From: VMCP01 sp964492925 | GTDB lineage: Bacteria; Bacteroidota; Bacteroidia; NS11-12g; UBA955 | Direction: 5' to 3' | NCBI GenBank assembly: GCA_964492925.1 | Contig: CAZBMF010000001.1 | Span: forward strand, 1-64,000 | DNA length: 64,000 bases | Shown: piece after piece, positions 54,076 through 62,375 of the stretch | Position numbering within the stretch: position 1 is the first letter of the stretch | Layout of the letters: each line of letters starts with the position of its first letter | The notes under the pieces: model-generated | Databases searched by the model: none | Told to the model about the DNA's origin: nothing | The model's input: only the letters and a program-made list of their open reading frames with translations | Translations under genes and position numbers: made by a program

Positions 54076-55010
54076 AACAAATATTTAGAGAATTAAAGTA
54101 TAAAGGTATTTTTGGTTTTTACTTGTATATATTCATTGTTAAAGTATATAAAATTTGTGTCAATTATTCTATTTCCGATCGAAAGTATATCAGTCGTAAA
54201 TTTAAATTTTATCATGGTTACGATTTAAATTGGAATAAACTTGAAACACTCAATGAAAAAATGCAGTGGTTTAAAATTTACGATCGTAATGAGCGTTATG
54301 TAGCTTTGTCTGATAAATTTAAGGCGCGTGATTTTTTTAAAAATAAATTTGGCGAAGAATATTTAGTGCCTTTGGTGTTAGAAACACAATGCGTTGAAGA
54401 TTTGAATTTTGATAATTTTCCAGATTATCCGGTAGTTGTTAAAGCCAATCACGATTCTGGTAATTATCGCATTGTTAGAGATAAAAATGAAATTGATTTT
54501 AGAAAACTTCAAGTTGATGCCAAAGCTTGGTTGAAATTCAATTATTATTGGGAAGATCGTGAATGGCCTTACAAGCATATTGAACCAAGAATTGTGGTTG
54601 AAAAAATGCTTCAAACCAATGAAGGTAAAATCCCAAACGACTATAAATTGAATTGTTTTAATGGAAAAGTGGAATTTGTGTATGTATCTGTAGATCGTGA
54701 AGGTATTAATAAGAGAAATATTTACAGCAGGGATTGGGAGCCATTATATTTTACTTGGAATAAAAAATATTACGATCACAGCAATCTAAGAGGACCTGAA
54801 ATTAAAGCGCCATCTACTTTTGCGAAAATGATTGAATTTGCTGAAATCATTGCCAAGGATTACCAATATGTGCGGGTGGATTTTTATGATGTAGATGGAC
54901 ACTTATATTTCGGTGAAATTACGCAATACCATGGCGGTGGATTTGATCAAATGTTGCCCAAAGAATGGGATTATAAATTTGGTAATATGATATCAATAAA
55001 TGCCGATTAA
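54072..55010 (+). CDS. TupA-like ATP-grasp amide ligase
   Basis: A 312-residue protein of the TupA-like ATP-grasp family. Family landmarks are LETLNEKMQWFKIYDRN, LSDKFKARDFFKNKFG, PVVVKANHDSGNYRIVRD (ATP-binding lysine and glycine-rich loop), PNDYKLNCFNGKVEFVYV and VRVDFYDVDGHLYFGEITQYHGGG (magnesium-binding Asp/Glu). In Bacillus, TupA is linked to teichuronopeptide synthesis, i.e. amide bonds between amino acids and uronic acids. By analogy this enzyme may attach an amino compound to a uronic acid in the repeat; UDP-glucuronate is made by ugd at 24997. ATGA overlap with the HAD gene and 11-base overlap with the next gene. Confidence 0.86.
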   Translation: MKQIFRELKYKGIFGFYLYIFIVKVYKICVNYSISDRKYISRKFKFYHGYDLNWNKLETLNEKMQWFKIYDRNERYVALSDKFKARDFFKNKFGEEYLVPLVLETQCVEDLNFDNFPDYPVVVKANHDSGNYRIVRDKNEIDFRKLQVDAKAWLKFNYYWEDREWPYKHIEPRIVVEKMLQTNEGKIPNDYKLNCFNGKVEFVYVSVDREGINKRNIYSRDWEPLYFTWNKKYYDHSNLRGPEIKAPSTFAKMIEFAEIIAKDYQYVRVDFYDVDGHLYFGEITQYHGGGFDQMLPKEWDYKFGNMISINAD

Positions 55011-55875
55011 TTCAGCTAATTCCCCTTTAATTAGCGTATTAATGCCAATTTATAATGGAGTTGATACTGTTAAATTTGCTGTTTATTCACTGCAGCTTCA
55101 AACATATAAAAATTGGGAATTAATTGTTGTAAATGATGGTTCAACCGATGGGACCTTTGAATATTTAAATCAATTGGTGTTAATCGATAAGAGGTTCAAA
55201 GTCATACACTTATATAAAAACAAGGGCAGAGGATTTGCTAGAAATGTATGTTTAGACAATGCACATGGAGAATACATTGCATTTCTGGATGCCGATGATA
55301 TTTACTTACCCAATAAATTGGAAAAGCAAGTTTCTTTTCTAATAAATAACCCTCAAATTACTTTGGTAGGTTGTGGAGTTGGAATAATGGATGTACAAGA
55401 TAAAATCAAGTATGTTAGAGGTAACCTAGGGGGTGTTTTTCTGCATCAAGATCATCAAAATTTGAACTTTGTTGCCCCAAGTGTTATGTTTAGAAGAGCA
55501 GACTTAAATGGGTTAAAATATCATCCAAAGTTAGATGTTATGGAGGATGTTGACTTTTTTAATAGATTGTTGTTGAATAAGAAATATTCTAACATACAAG
55601 ACATTATTTACTTATACGCTGAAATTGGATTAATTTCAAATTCGAAATTTTTAAAGTACTCATGGCATACCATAAAGTATTATTTATTTTTTGTAGGTCA
55701 AAAAATAACGTTGATAGGTTCGCTTGTGAAATCTATTTTTAATTTTTTCAGCAAATGTATTTTAATTCAATTCGTTGGTGTTGATTTTTTTCTTAAAAAG
55801 AGAAGCAGAATGATTGATGAGGAGTCACAATTATTGTTAGAAAATTATTTATCAGAAATTAGAAATAAAAGTTGA
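55000..55875 (+). CDS. Family 2 glycosyltransferase
   Basis: A 291-residue GT-A glycosyltransferase. The GT2 landmarks are ISVLMPIYNGVDTVKFAVYSLQ, LIVVNDGSTDGT, GRGFARNVCLDNAHGEYIAFLDADD (metal-binding DxD) and VMEDVDFFNRLLL (the ED motif). It resembles WaaE/WcaA-type enzymes. A basic C-terminal region with a hydrophobic stretch (FFVGQKITLIGSLVKSIFNFF) may sit at the membrane. It overlaps the TupA-like gene by 11 bases. Confidence 0.9.
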   Translation: MPINSANSPLISVLMPIYNGVDTVKFAVYSLQLQTYKNWELIVVNDGSTDGTFEYLNQLVLIDKRFKVIHLYKNKGRGFARNVCLDNAHGEYIAFLDADDIYLPNKLEKQVSFLINNPQITLVGCGVGIMDVQDKIKYVRGNLGGVFLHQDHQNLNFVAPSVMFRRADLNGLKYHPKLDVMEDVDFFNRLLLNKKYSNIQDIIYLYAEIGLISNSKFLKYSWHTIKYYLFFVGQKITLIGSLVKSIFNFFSKCILIQFVGVDFFLKKRSRMIDEESQLLLENYLSEIRNKS

Positions 55876-56942
55876 AAGTAGTATTTGTAACCACATCATT
55901 TTTAGTAGGAGGATTAGAGCGTTCTAGTGCGAATATTGCTAATTTTTTGTGCAATCAACCTGATGTGGAATTGGTTGTAATAACTCAGTATAAATTTAAA
56001 CATTTCTACCATTTGGATGAACGAATTCGGATCGTAGAACCTGAATTTAAAAAAGATGGTATTTCTAAGTTATTGTATTACTTAAAAATAGTGTTCTTTT
56101 TTAGAAAATACTTGAAAATTGAAAAACCTGATGTTGTTCTCAGCTTTGGTGAGTATTGCAATTTTCAGGTTTTATTGGCTGGATTGAATCTCAATATTCC
56201 CATTGTTATTTCTGATAGGGCAAGTCCAATTTTGGAAATTGCTTTTCCAACCAACGTATTTCGAAAACTAACCTATCCTTGGGCATCTGGTTTTATTGCC
56301 CAAACCGATAGAATGAAACAATCGTTGAAATTGAAATTTGGAATCAAAAGTCCTATTCAGGTTATTCAAAATGCATTACGATCAGTACAGTTGTATCCAG
56401 AAATTAATCGAAGAAATCAAATTATTGCAGTTGGTAGAATCCATCCAATTAAGCAGTTCGATAAATTAATTGAAGCTTTTGAAAATGCTCAAACCAAAGA
56501 TTGGGAGTTACTCATTATTGGTGATGGAGTAGATCGAGAAAAAATTCTGAACTTGATTGAAAAAAGTCCCAAACGAGCTTATATCAAATTTGAATCTAAA
56601 ACATTAGAAATTGACAAACGATTTGCAGAGTCTAAAATATTTGTTTTAACATCGCAAAGTGAAGGATTTCCAAATTCATTGTGTGAAGCCATGGCAGCGG
56701 GACTTGTTTGTGTGAGTTTAGATATTGTAGCTGGTCCTCGTGAAATTATTCAAGACGGAATAAATGGAATATTGGTTCCGGAAAAGGACTTCAAAGAGTT
56801 AACCCAAAAAATTTCTCAAATTATAGAGGATGAATCAAGCTTTGAGCACTTGGGGACAAACGCATTAAAATTGGCAAATGAACTGTCAATTTCTAAAATT
56901 GGAAACCAATATTATGAATTTTTAAAAAGTCAAATCAAATAA
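55872..56942 (+). CDS. Family 4 glycosyltransferase
   Basis: A 356-residue GT-B enzyme starting with TTG in a TTGA overlap. The N-terminus VVFVTTSFLVGGLERSSANIAN contains the glycine-rich acceptor-side loop. The C-terminal domain has AVGRIHPIKQFDKLIEAF, LLIIGDGVDREKI and FVLTSQSEGFPNSLCEAMAAGL, with the E-x7-E motif (Glu in SEGF and CEAM) of GT4 retaining enzymes. The sugar specificity is unknown. It belongs to the coupled operon. Confidence 0.9.
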   Translation: MKVVFVTTSFLVGGLERSSANIANFLCNQPDVELVVITQYKFKHFYHLDERIRIVEPEFKKDGISKLLYYLKIVFFFRKYLKIEKPDVVLSFGEYCNFQVLLAGLNLNIPIVISDRASPILEIAFPTNVFRKLTYPWASGFIAQTDRMKQSLKLKFGIKSPIQVIQNALRSVQLYPEINRRNQIIAVGRIHPIKQFDKLIEAFENAQTKDWELLIIGDGVDREKILNLIEKSPKRAYIKFESKTLEIDKRFAESKIFVLTSQSEGFPNSLCEAMAAGLVCVSLDIVAGPREIIQDGINGILVPEKDFKELTQKISQIIEDESSFEHLGTNALKLANELSISKIGNQYYEFLKSQIK

Positions 56943-56946
56943 ACAC

Positions 56947-58128
56947 ATGAAAAATCTCAGCATACTCATTATATCGGTGTTTGGTAAGGTTAGGGAAGAG
57001 AGTAACGATAGGGTGAATAATTTGTATGATTTTTCTCCTTTTAAAACTAAAAAAATTGTAACCACTAATTTTAGTCATCACAACAAAGCCAAAAGGGTTG
57101 GTGAAGATATTCGAAATGTAGACTACATAAATGTCCCTCAATATTCAAAAAACTTGAGTTTAAAACGGATATTTAGTCATTGGGTTTTTGCGATAAAGCT
57201 ATATTTTTATTTAAGAAAACTAACCGATAAACCAGATATCATTTATTGTGTTTTGCCTACTCCTAGCTCAGGATACATTGCGGGTTTATATGCCAAGAAA
57301 CACAACATTACGTTTGTTACAGATGTAATTGATGTGTGGCCTGATGGATTATTTCCCATAAATTCAACCTTTAAAAAACTGCAGTTTTTGTTTAAACCTT
57401 GGGAATTGTTATCGGCTAAGGTCTATAGAATGTCTGACTTTATATGTGCTGCAAATCGAAGTTATGCTAAAATTGCCCGACAATATGTAGGGAATATTCC
57501 TGTGAAACATTTTTATCTTGGCACAAGTTTTGATGAAGATGAAAATAAAACCACCCAGTTAACGAAAATTACAAAGCCCGATGGAGAAATTTGGATTGCT
57601 TATGGTGGAAATTTAGGGCATTTATATGATTTTGATTTGATGATTGATGGAATAGTGGAAGCTGCAAAAATGACACAAAAGAAATTGCGATTTCTGTTGG
57701 TTGGAGGAGGTGTTTTAGAAAATGATCTAAGACAAAAACTGGCGTTAGTTAGTCATATCGAATACACAGTAACCGGGAATGTTGGTTATAATGAATTTAT
57801 GGATTACATGCGAAGCAGCGATATCTGTTTGAATATTTTTAAATCAAATGCATTAATTTCAATGAGTTACAAGCTCTATGATTATTTTGCTGCAAAAGCA
57901 TTTGTTATCAATAATTTAATTGGCGATGCCGATGAAATTATTGATGAGTTTGAAGTTGGATATACCGTAAATCAATCAAATTTTAGTTCTAAACTTGCTC
58001 ATGCAATTGAACAATTACCGGAATTTGAGAAACACAAACAAGAAAAATTTAAAAAAGTGTACGACTTATTAGATCGTAAGAAAATTATACAATCAATCTA
58101 CCAATTTATACAAAATGAAAACCGTTAA
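56947..58128 (+). CDS. WbuB-like family 4 glycosyltransferase
   Basis: A 393-residue GT4-type glycosyltransferase. Features are ILIISVFGKVREESNDRVNN at the N-terminus, the central VTDVIDVWPDGLFPI, and the donor domain IWIAYGGNLGHLYDFDLMI, FLLVGGGVLENDL, and MSYKLYDYFAAKAFVINN (donor-binding region). The DVWPDGL block is typical of the WbuB/WfgD group that often acts early on undecaprenyl-linked sugars. It lies four bases after the previous gene and overlaps the StrG-like gene by 14 bases. It may add the second sugar after the PglC-like enzyme. Confidence 0.87.
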   Translation: MKNLSILIISVFGKVREESNDRVNNLYDFSPFKTKKIVTTNFSHHNKAKRVGEDIRNVDYINVPQYSKNLSLKRIFSHWVFAIKLYFYLRKLTDKPDIIYCVLPTPSSGYIAGLYAKKHNITFVTDVIDVWPDGLFPINSTFKKLQFLFKPWELLSAKVYRMSDFICAANRSYAKIARQYVGNIPVKHFYLGTSFDEDENKTTQLTKITKPDGEIWIAYGGNLGHLYDFDLMIDGIVEAAKMTQKKLRFLLVGGGVLENDLRQKLALVSHIEYTVTGNVGYNEFMDYMRSSDICLNIFKSNALISMSYKLYDYFAAKAFVINNLIGDADEIIDEFEVGYTVNQSNFSSKLAHAIEQLPEFEKHKQEKFKKVYDLLDRKKIIQSIYQFIQNENR

Positions 58129-58753
58129 ATTTGACTCTCAAAAACTTAACTTTAAAGCTAAATTCGAACAATTTTTGAATTTGGGATTACTCGAAAATTT
58201 AAATCTTGAAATTGAGGTTTTAAAACGTGAAAATGATCAAAAAACTCCAATCCATAAGGTTTATTATGAGTGGGCTAGAACAGAAGAATTCCAGGCTTTA
58301 TATTTGGAATTATTAAGAGATTACGTGAAGCCTCTTTATGGTGGTGAACAAATTGTGTTTCAAAAAATTCCAACATTTAGGGTGGCATTCCCTCATAATA
58401 TTGCCGTTGGTGAGTTTCACAAAGACAAAGCCTACAGAGACTTATCATGGGCAGAACAAGTAAAAGAAGACAATTTTTATTTGCCGTTTACAGACGCATT
58501 TGATACCAACACTATATGGGTAGAATCTGAAGAAGATAAAGGCGATTTTGCTCCAATGAATTGTGAGTATGGATGCACCATTCAATGGGATGGAAGCAAT
58601 TTAATGCACGGTAACAAAATCAATGAAACAGGAAAAGCGCGCGTTAGCGTTGATTTTAGGGTTATCAAAATGTCGAATTATGTGCCAAGCACCAAAGGTT
58701 CTATCAACATGAATGTTGGTTTTGCAATTGGTGGATACTACGATGTCATCTAA
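58115..58753 (+). CDS. StrG-like Fe(II)/2-oxoglutarate-dependent oxygenase
   Basis: A 212-residue protein resembling StrG of streptomycin biosynthesis and related dioxygenases. The iron facial triad is visible: HKD (His102, Asp104) in GEFHKDKAYRD and His165 in NLMHGNKI. Arg176 (KARVSVDFR) is a candidate 2-oxoglutarate anchor. If active, it would hydroxylate or oxidise a sugar, an acyl chain or an amino compound in the repeat. It lies between a WbuB-like glycosyltransferase and the initiating transferase, in the operon; an oxygenase inside a polysaccharide locus is uncommon. Confidence 0.75.
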   Translation: MKTVKFDSQKLNFKAKFEQFLNLGLLENLNLEIEVLKRENDQKTPIHKVYYEWARTEEFQALYLELLRDYVKPLYGGEQIVFQKIPTFRVAFPHNIAVGEFHKDKAYRDLSWAEQVKEDNFYLPFTDAFDTNTIWVESEEDKGDFAPMNCEYGCTIQWDGSNLMHGNKINETGKARVSVDFRVIKMSNYVPSTKGSINMNVGFAIGGYYDVI

Positions 58754-59369
58754 TTCTGTCTCAAAAATTTTGTACTTGTTTATCAAATCATTCTTTGATT
58801 TTGTTTTTGCTTTTATTCTTTTTACGTTCTCCATTCCAATTTGGTTGTGGTTGTTGATTAAGTTTAAATTTGACTTAAAAAAAATTATTTTTCTTCAACC
58901 AAGACCAGGTAAAAATGGGAAAATATTCAATCTTATAAAGTTTAAAACTATGACCGATGAAAAAGATGAAAACGGTAAACTTTTGCCGGATAGATTGAGG
59001 TTGACATCCTTTGGAAGGTTTCTTCGTGCTTCTTCGTTTGATGAATTACCACAAATGATCAATGTTATGATGGGTGATATGAGTTTAATAGGTCCGAGGC
59101 CGCTTTTGGTATCATATTTGCCTTTGTATAATGAACGACAAATGAGAAGACATGAGGTGAAACCGGGTATTACAGGATGGGCCCAAATAAATGGAAGAAA
59201 TGAACTTTCTTGGACCGATAAATTCGAACAAGATGTATTTTACGTTGAAAATATATCGTTAAAATTAGATTTGAAAATATTTTGGGGAACAATTTTAAAC
59301 GTTGTCTCTCGTCAAGGTATCAGTGGAGAAGGAACTGAAACAATGACACCATTTACAGGAAATAATTGA
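58743..59369 (+). CDS. Initiating phosphoglycosyl transferase, PglC-like
   Basis: A 208-residue monotopic phosphoglycosyl transferase. ATG 58743 is used; an ATG at 58713 would add ten residues and a deeper overlap. A single hydrophobic segment near the N-terminus (FFDFVFAFILFTFSIPIWLWLL) is followed by RPGKNGKIFNLIKFKTM, LRASSFDELPQMINVMMGDMS (catalytic Asp-Glu), IGPRPLLVSYLPLYN and PGITGWAQINGRN. It transfers a sugar 1-phosphate to undecaprenyl phosphate and starts the repeat. The small single-domain form matches PglC, whose substrate is UDP-diNAc-bacillosamine, and agrees with the PglD-like gene beside it. Confidence 0.92.
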   Translation: MSSNSVSKILYLFIKSFFDFVFAFILFTFSIPIWLWLLIKFKFDLKKIIFLQPRPGKNGKIFNLIKFKTMTDEKDENGKLLPDRLRLTSFGRFLRASSFDELPQMINVMMGDMSLIGPRPLLVSYLPLYNERQMRRHEVKPGITGWAQINGRNELSWTDKFEQDVFYVENISLKLDLKIFWGTILNVVSRQGISGEGTETMTPFTGNN

Positions 59370-59371
59370 TC

Positions 59372-60019
59372 ATGATGAAACCAATTTTAATTTATGGCGC
59401 TGGGGGTTTTGGTAAAGAAGTTGCTTGCTTAATCAATGAAATTAATGAAATTGAACCCACATGGGAAATTTTAGGTTATATCGACGATGGAGTTAATCCG
59501 GGTACCGAAATTAAATATGGCAGTGTTTTGGGGGGATTGGATTATTTGAATCAACAACCTTCCGAAATTGCTGTCGTTTTTTCAATTGCCAATGCCATTA
59601 TTTTGGAAAAAGTTGTCTCTAAAATTACCAATCCGTTGGTCTATTTTCCCAATATTATATCGCCAGGGGTAAAGTTTTATGACACTCCTTCCTTTCAACT
59701 TGGACGCGGAAATGTAATTTCAAATGGTTGCAGATTTAGTTGTGACGTGAAAATTGGCGATTTCAACCTCTTCAATGGCTTTGTGGCATTAGGTCATGAT
59801 GTTCATGTTGGAAGTTTCAATATTTTTAGTCCCTCTGCTAGATTGTCTGGTTCAGTATTTGTGGGGGACAAAAACTTCTTCGGGGTGAATTCTATTGTAC
59901 TGCAAGGTATTAAAATTGGCAATCATACAAAGATTGGTGTAATGAGTGTACTGATGAAAGATACAAAAGATGGATATTTGTATTTCGGAAATCCAGCACG
60001 AAAATTAACAGAACAATGA
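59372..60019 (+). CDS. PglD-like amino-sugar N-acyltransferase
   Basis: A 215-residue NeuD/PglD-family acyltransferase. ATG 59372 is chosen; a TTG at 59366 overlapping the upstream stop would add two residues. The N-terminal Rossmann-like UDP-sugar domain begins ILIYGAGGFGKEVACL; the C-terminal left-handed beta-helix has NVISNGCRFSCDVKIGDFNLFNG, GHDVHVGSFNI, the catalytic-His area, and NHTKIGVMSV, ending GNPARKL. PglD acetylates the 4-amino group of UDP-4-amino-4,6-dideoxy-GlcNAc. Next to an ACP and ketoacyl synthases, this copy may instead use an acyl-ACP or acyl-CoA other than acetyl-CoA. Confidence 0.88.
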   Translation: MMKPILIYGAGGFGKEVACLINEINEIEPTWEILGYIDDGVNPGTEIKYGSVLGGLDYLNQQPSEIAVVFSIANAIILEKVVSKITNPLVYFPNIISPGVKFYDTPSFQLGRGNVISNGCRFSCDVKIGDFNLFNGFVALGHDVHVGSFNIFSPSARLSGSVFVGDKNFFGVNSIVLQGIKIGNHTKIGVMSVLMKDTKDGYLYFGNPARKLTEQ

Positions 60020-61083
60020 GTTTTTTAAACATTTCAAATGTTAAAATTGCAGGAATTGCCTCCTGTGTCCCTCAAGAAAAAATTGAGAATTTAAATGCTG
60101 CAATTTTTGATTCACCAGAGGAAGCGCAGCGATTTGTAGATACAACAGGCATTAAAAAACGACGTGTAGTTGGCAATCAGCGAATTTGTACATCTGATTT
60201 GTGTGTTCAAGCGGCAGAAAAATTGTTGTTGGAATTAAATTGGTCAAAGGAGGAAGTTGATTGTTTAATTTTTGTAACGCAAACACCGGATTATATTTTA
60301 CCAGCCACTTCGTGCATCATTCAAAACAGGTTGGGATTGTCTAAAGATTGTTATTCTTTGGATATATCTTTGGGTTGCAGTGGATGGGTTTATGGATTAT
60401 CGGTTATTGCATCTTTGATGCAAAGTGGCATGTTTAAAAAGGGTTTATTGCTTGTTGGCGATACAACCACGGTTACCAAATCGGCCAAAGATAAAAGTAC
60501 CTTTCCGCTATTTGGGGATGCTGGTACTTGCACATCGTTGGAATTCCAACAAGGTGCTGCGAATATGTATTTTCATTTCGGTACCGATGGGTCTGGTTTT
60601 GAATCTATTATGATCAAAGATGGTGGATTTAGACATCCATTTTCGGAAGAGTCATTAAAAGAGAAAGAATTTCCTAATGGAATCATTAGAAATGACTTAC
60701 AAAGTATATTGAATGGTGCAAATGTATTTACTTTTGGCATTGGAAGGGCACCAAAATCTGTTAAAGCATTGTTGGAAAAGTTTGATTTAGAGCTAGAAAA
60801 CGTTGATTACGGATTGTTTCATCAGGCAAACATGATGATGAATGAAAAAATTCGAAATAAACTTGGCTTGAGCCCAGAAAAAGTACCTTATTCAATTGAT
60901 GAATTTGGGAACACATCTTCGGCTTCAATTCCGTTAACCATGAACTATAAATTGTCTGAAAATTTGAAAAACAGCAAAAATAAATTCATTGCGTGTGGTT
61001 TTGGTGTGGGATTGTCGTGGGGAAGTGTTTATTTTGAAACAGATAAAATTATTTGTCCTGAAATTCAGGAATATAAAAATTAA
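60016..61083 (+). CDS. Ketoacyl-ACP synthase III, copy 1
   Basis: A 355-residue FabH-type thiolase-fold condensing enzyme. The Cys-His-Asn triad is intact: Cys121 (LGCSGWVYG), His269 (LFHQANMMMN) and Asn299 (FGNTSSASIP). KAS III normally condenses an acyl-CoA starter with malonyl-ACP. It is followed by an ACP gene and a second KAS III, so it is a dedicated rather than housekeeping enzyme. ATGA overlap with the PglD-like gene. Copies 1 and 2 share an N-terminal block (IAGIASCVP / ITAMAGAVP), showing paralogy. Confidence 0.92.
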   Translation: MSFLNISNVKIAGIASCVPQEKIENLNAAIFDSPEEAQRFVDTTGIKKRRVVGNQRICTSDLCVQAAEKLLLELNWSKEEVDCLIFVTQTPDYILPATSCIIQNRLGLSKDCYSLDISLGCSGWVYGLSVIASLMQSGMFKKGLLLVGDTTTVTKSAKDKSTFPLFGDAGTCTSLEFQQGAANMYFHFGTDGSGFESIMIKDGGFRHPFSEESLKEKEFPNGIIRNDLQSILNGANVFTFGIGRAPKSVKALLEKFDLELENVDYGLFHQANMMMNEKIRNKLGLSPEKVPYSIDEFGNTSSASIPLTMNYKLSENLKNSKNKFIACGFGVGLSWGSVYFETDKIICPEIQEYKN

Positions 61084-61087
61084 AAAA

Positions 61088-61315
61088 ATGGAACAAAACT
61101 TTATTAAACTTTTTGCAGAAACTTTAGAAATTGAAGATAGAGAAATTTCTTTAAACGATACATTTAGAGATTACCCTGAGTGGGATTCATTGGCATTACT
61201 TTCGGTAATTGCCATGATAGATGATGAATATGATGTGATCATCGAAGGCAATGATTTTGCTGAATTAAAAACAATTGGCGATTTGATTGAAGCCATTCAA
61301 AAAGCAAAAGAATAA
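61088..61315 (+). CDS. Acyl carrier protein
   Basis: A 75-residue acidic acyl carrier protein. ATG 61088 lies 4 bases after the KAS III stop; longer in-frame readings start inside that gene and are not supported. The phosphopantetheine attachment serine is Ser34 in YPEWDSLALLSVI, where the usual DSL is preserved. Helix II and III follow (MIDDEYDVIIEG, TIGDLIEAIQKAKE). It is a specialised ACP, located between two KAS III genes, presumably carrying the chain they build. Confidence 0.93.
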   Translation: MEQNFIKLFAETLEIEDREISLNDTFRDYPEWDSLALLSVIAMIDDEYDVIIEGNDFAELKTIGDLIEAIQKAKE

Positions 61316-61316
61316 T

Positions 61317-62375
61317 TTGGCAATATTAAAATTTAACGGTGTTGGAATAACGGCAATGGCTGGTGCTGTTCCGAAGAACATTGTTAAAAATTTGGAATAT
61401 ACCACCTTTTTCAACGAGCAAGATGTTCAAGAAATCGTTGAAAAAACAGGAATATTTGAAAGGAGATTTGCTCCTGAAGGAATGTGTGCAAGCGATTTGT
61501 GCTTTGCAGCGGCAGAACAGTTAATCTCAGACAATAAGATTGACAAATCTGAAATAGATTTGCTCATTTTTATCTCTCAGACGGCTGATTTTAGGATGCC
61601 GGCAACTGCTATACTTTTACAAGATAGGTTGGGACTGTCGAAATCCACAATGGCTTTTGATATAAGTTTGGGCTGTTCAGCGTTTGTTTATGGTTTGTCG
61701 GTGGTTTATTCTTTGATGGAAAGGAGTGGTTTCCGAAAAGCTTTAATTTTAGACGGTGAAACACGTTCAAGAATTTACCATCCTAAAGATCGAAAGACGG
61801 CTTTTTTATTTGGGGATGCTGGAGTTGCAGCTTTAGTAGAAAGGGATGAGAAATTTGGAGATAGCTTTTTCTCTTTGGGAAGCGACGGTTCCAAATCTCA
61901 ACTAATTTCGATGAAAGCGGGAGGCTATCGATATCCGAGTAGCGTTGAAACTTTAACGGAAAAGGTGATTGATGAGTTTGGCAATATATCAACTGATGAA
62001 CATGGAAGAATGGATGGTGGAGAGGTGTTTAATTTTGTTTTGAAGGAAATTCCAAGCCATGTAAAAGAATTACTGTTGGAATCGAAAATGAGTCAAGATA
62101 GCATTGACTTTTTTGTATTTCATCAAGCCAATTTGTTTATGAATGGTTATTTGCAAAAAAAGTTCAAAATTGAAGATTCGAAATTTCCATTATCAATAAG
62201 CAAGTTTGGAAATACTTCTTCCGTATCTATACCCTTGACCATTGTAAGTGAGTTAAAAAACAAATTATCGGGTCACAATCAATTGTTGTTATGCGGATTT
62301 GGAGTGGGTATGAGTTGGGCAAGTTGTGTCATAAACACGAATGAAATTAGAATATCTCAATTATTAGAAATATGA
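61317..62375 (+). CDS. Ketoacyl-ACP synthase III, copy 2
   Basis: A 352-residue FabH-type enzyme. The start is TTG 61317, one base after the ACP stop, giving an N-terminus (MAILKFNGVGITAMAGAVPKN) that aligns with copy 1; an upstream TTG at 61287 would overlap the ACP gene by 29 bases. Triad: Cys120 (LGCSAFVYG), His269 (VFHQANLFMN), Asn299 (FGNTSSVSIP). It could catalyse a second condensation step after copy 1, or form a heteromer with it. Followed by an SDR reductase with ATGA overlap. Confidence 0.92.
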   Translation: MAILKFNGVGITAMAGAVPKNIVKNLEYTTFFNEQDVQEIVEKTGIFERRFAPEGMCASDLCFAAAEQLISDNKIDKSEIDLLIFISQTADFRMPATAILLQDRLGLSKSTMAFDISLGCSAFVYGLSVVYSLMERSGFRKALILDGETRSRIYHPKDRKTAFLFGDAGVAALVERDEKFGDSFFSLGSDGSKSQLISMKAGGYRYPSSVETLTEKVIDEFGNISTDEHGRMDGGEVFNFVLKEIPSHVKELLLESKMSQDSIDFFVFHQANLFMNGYLQKKFKIEDSKFPLSISKFGNTSSVSIPLTIVSELKNKLSGHNQLLLCGFGVGMSWASCVINTNEIRISQLLEI

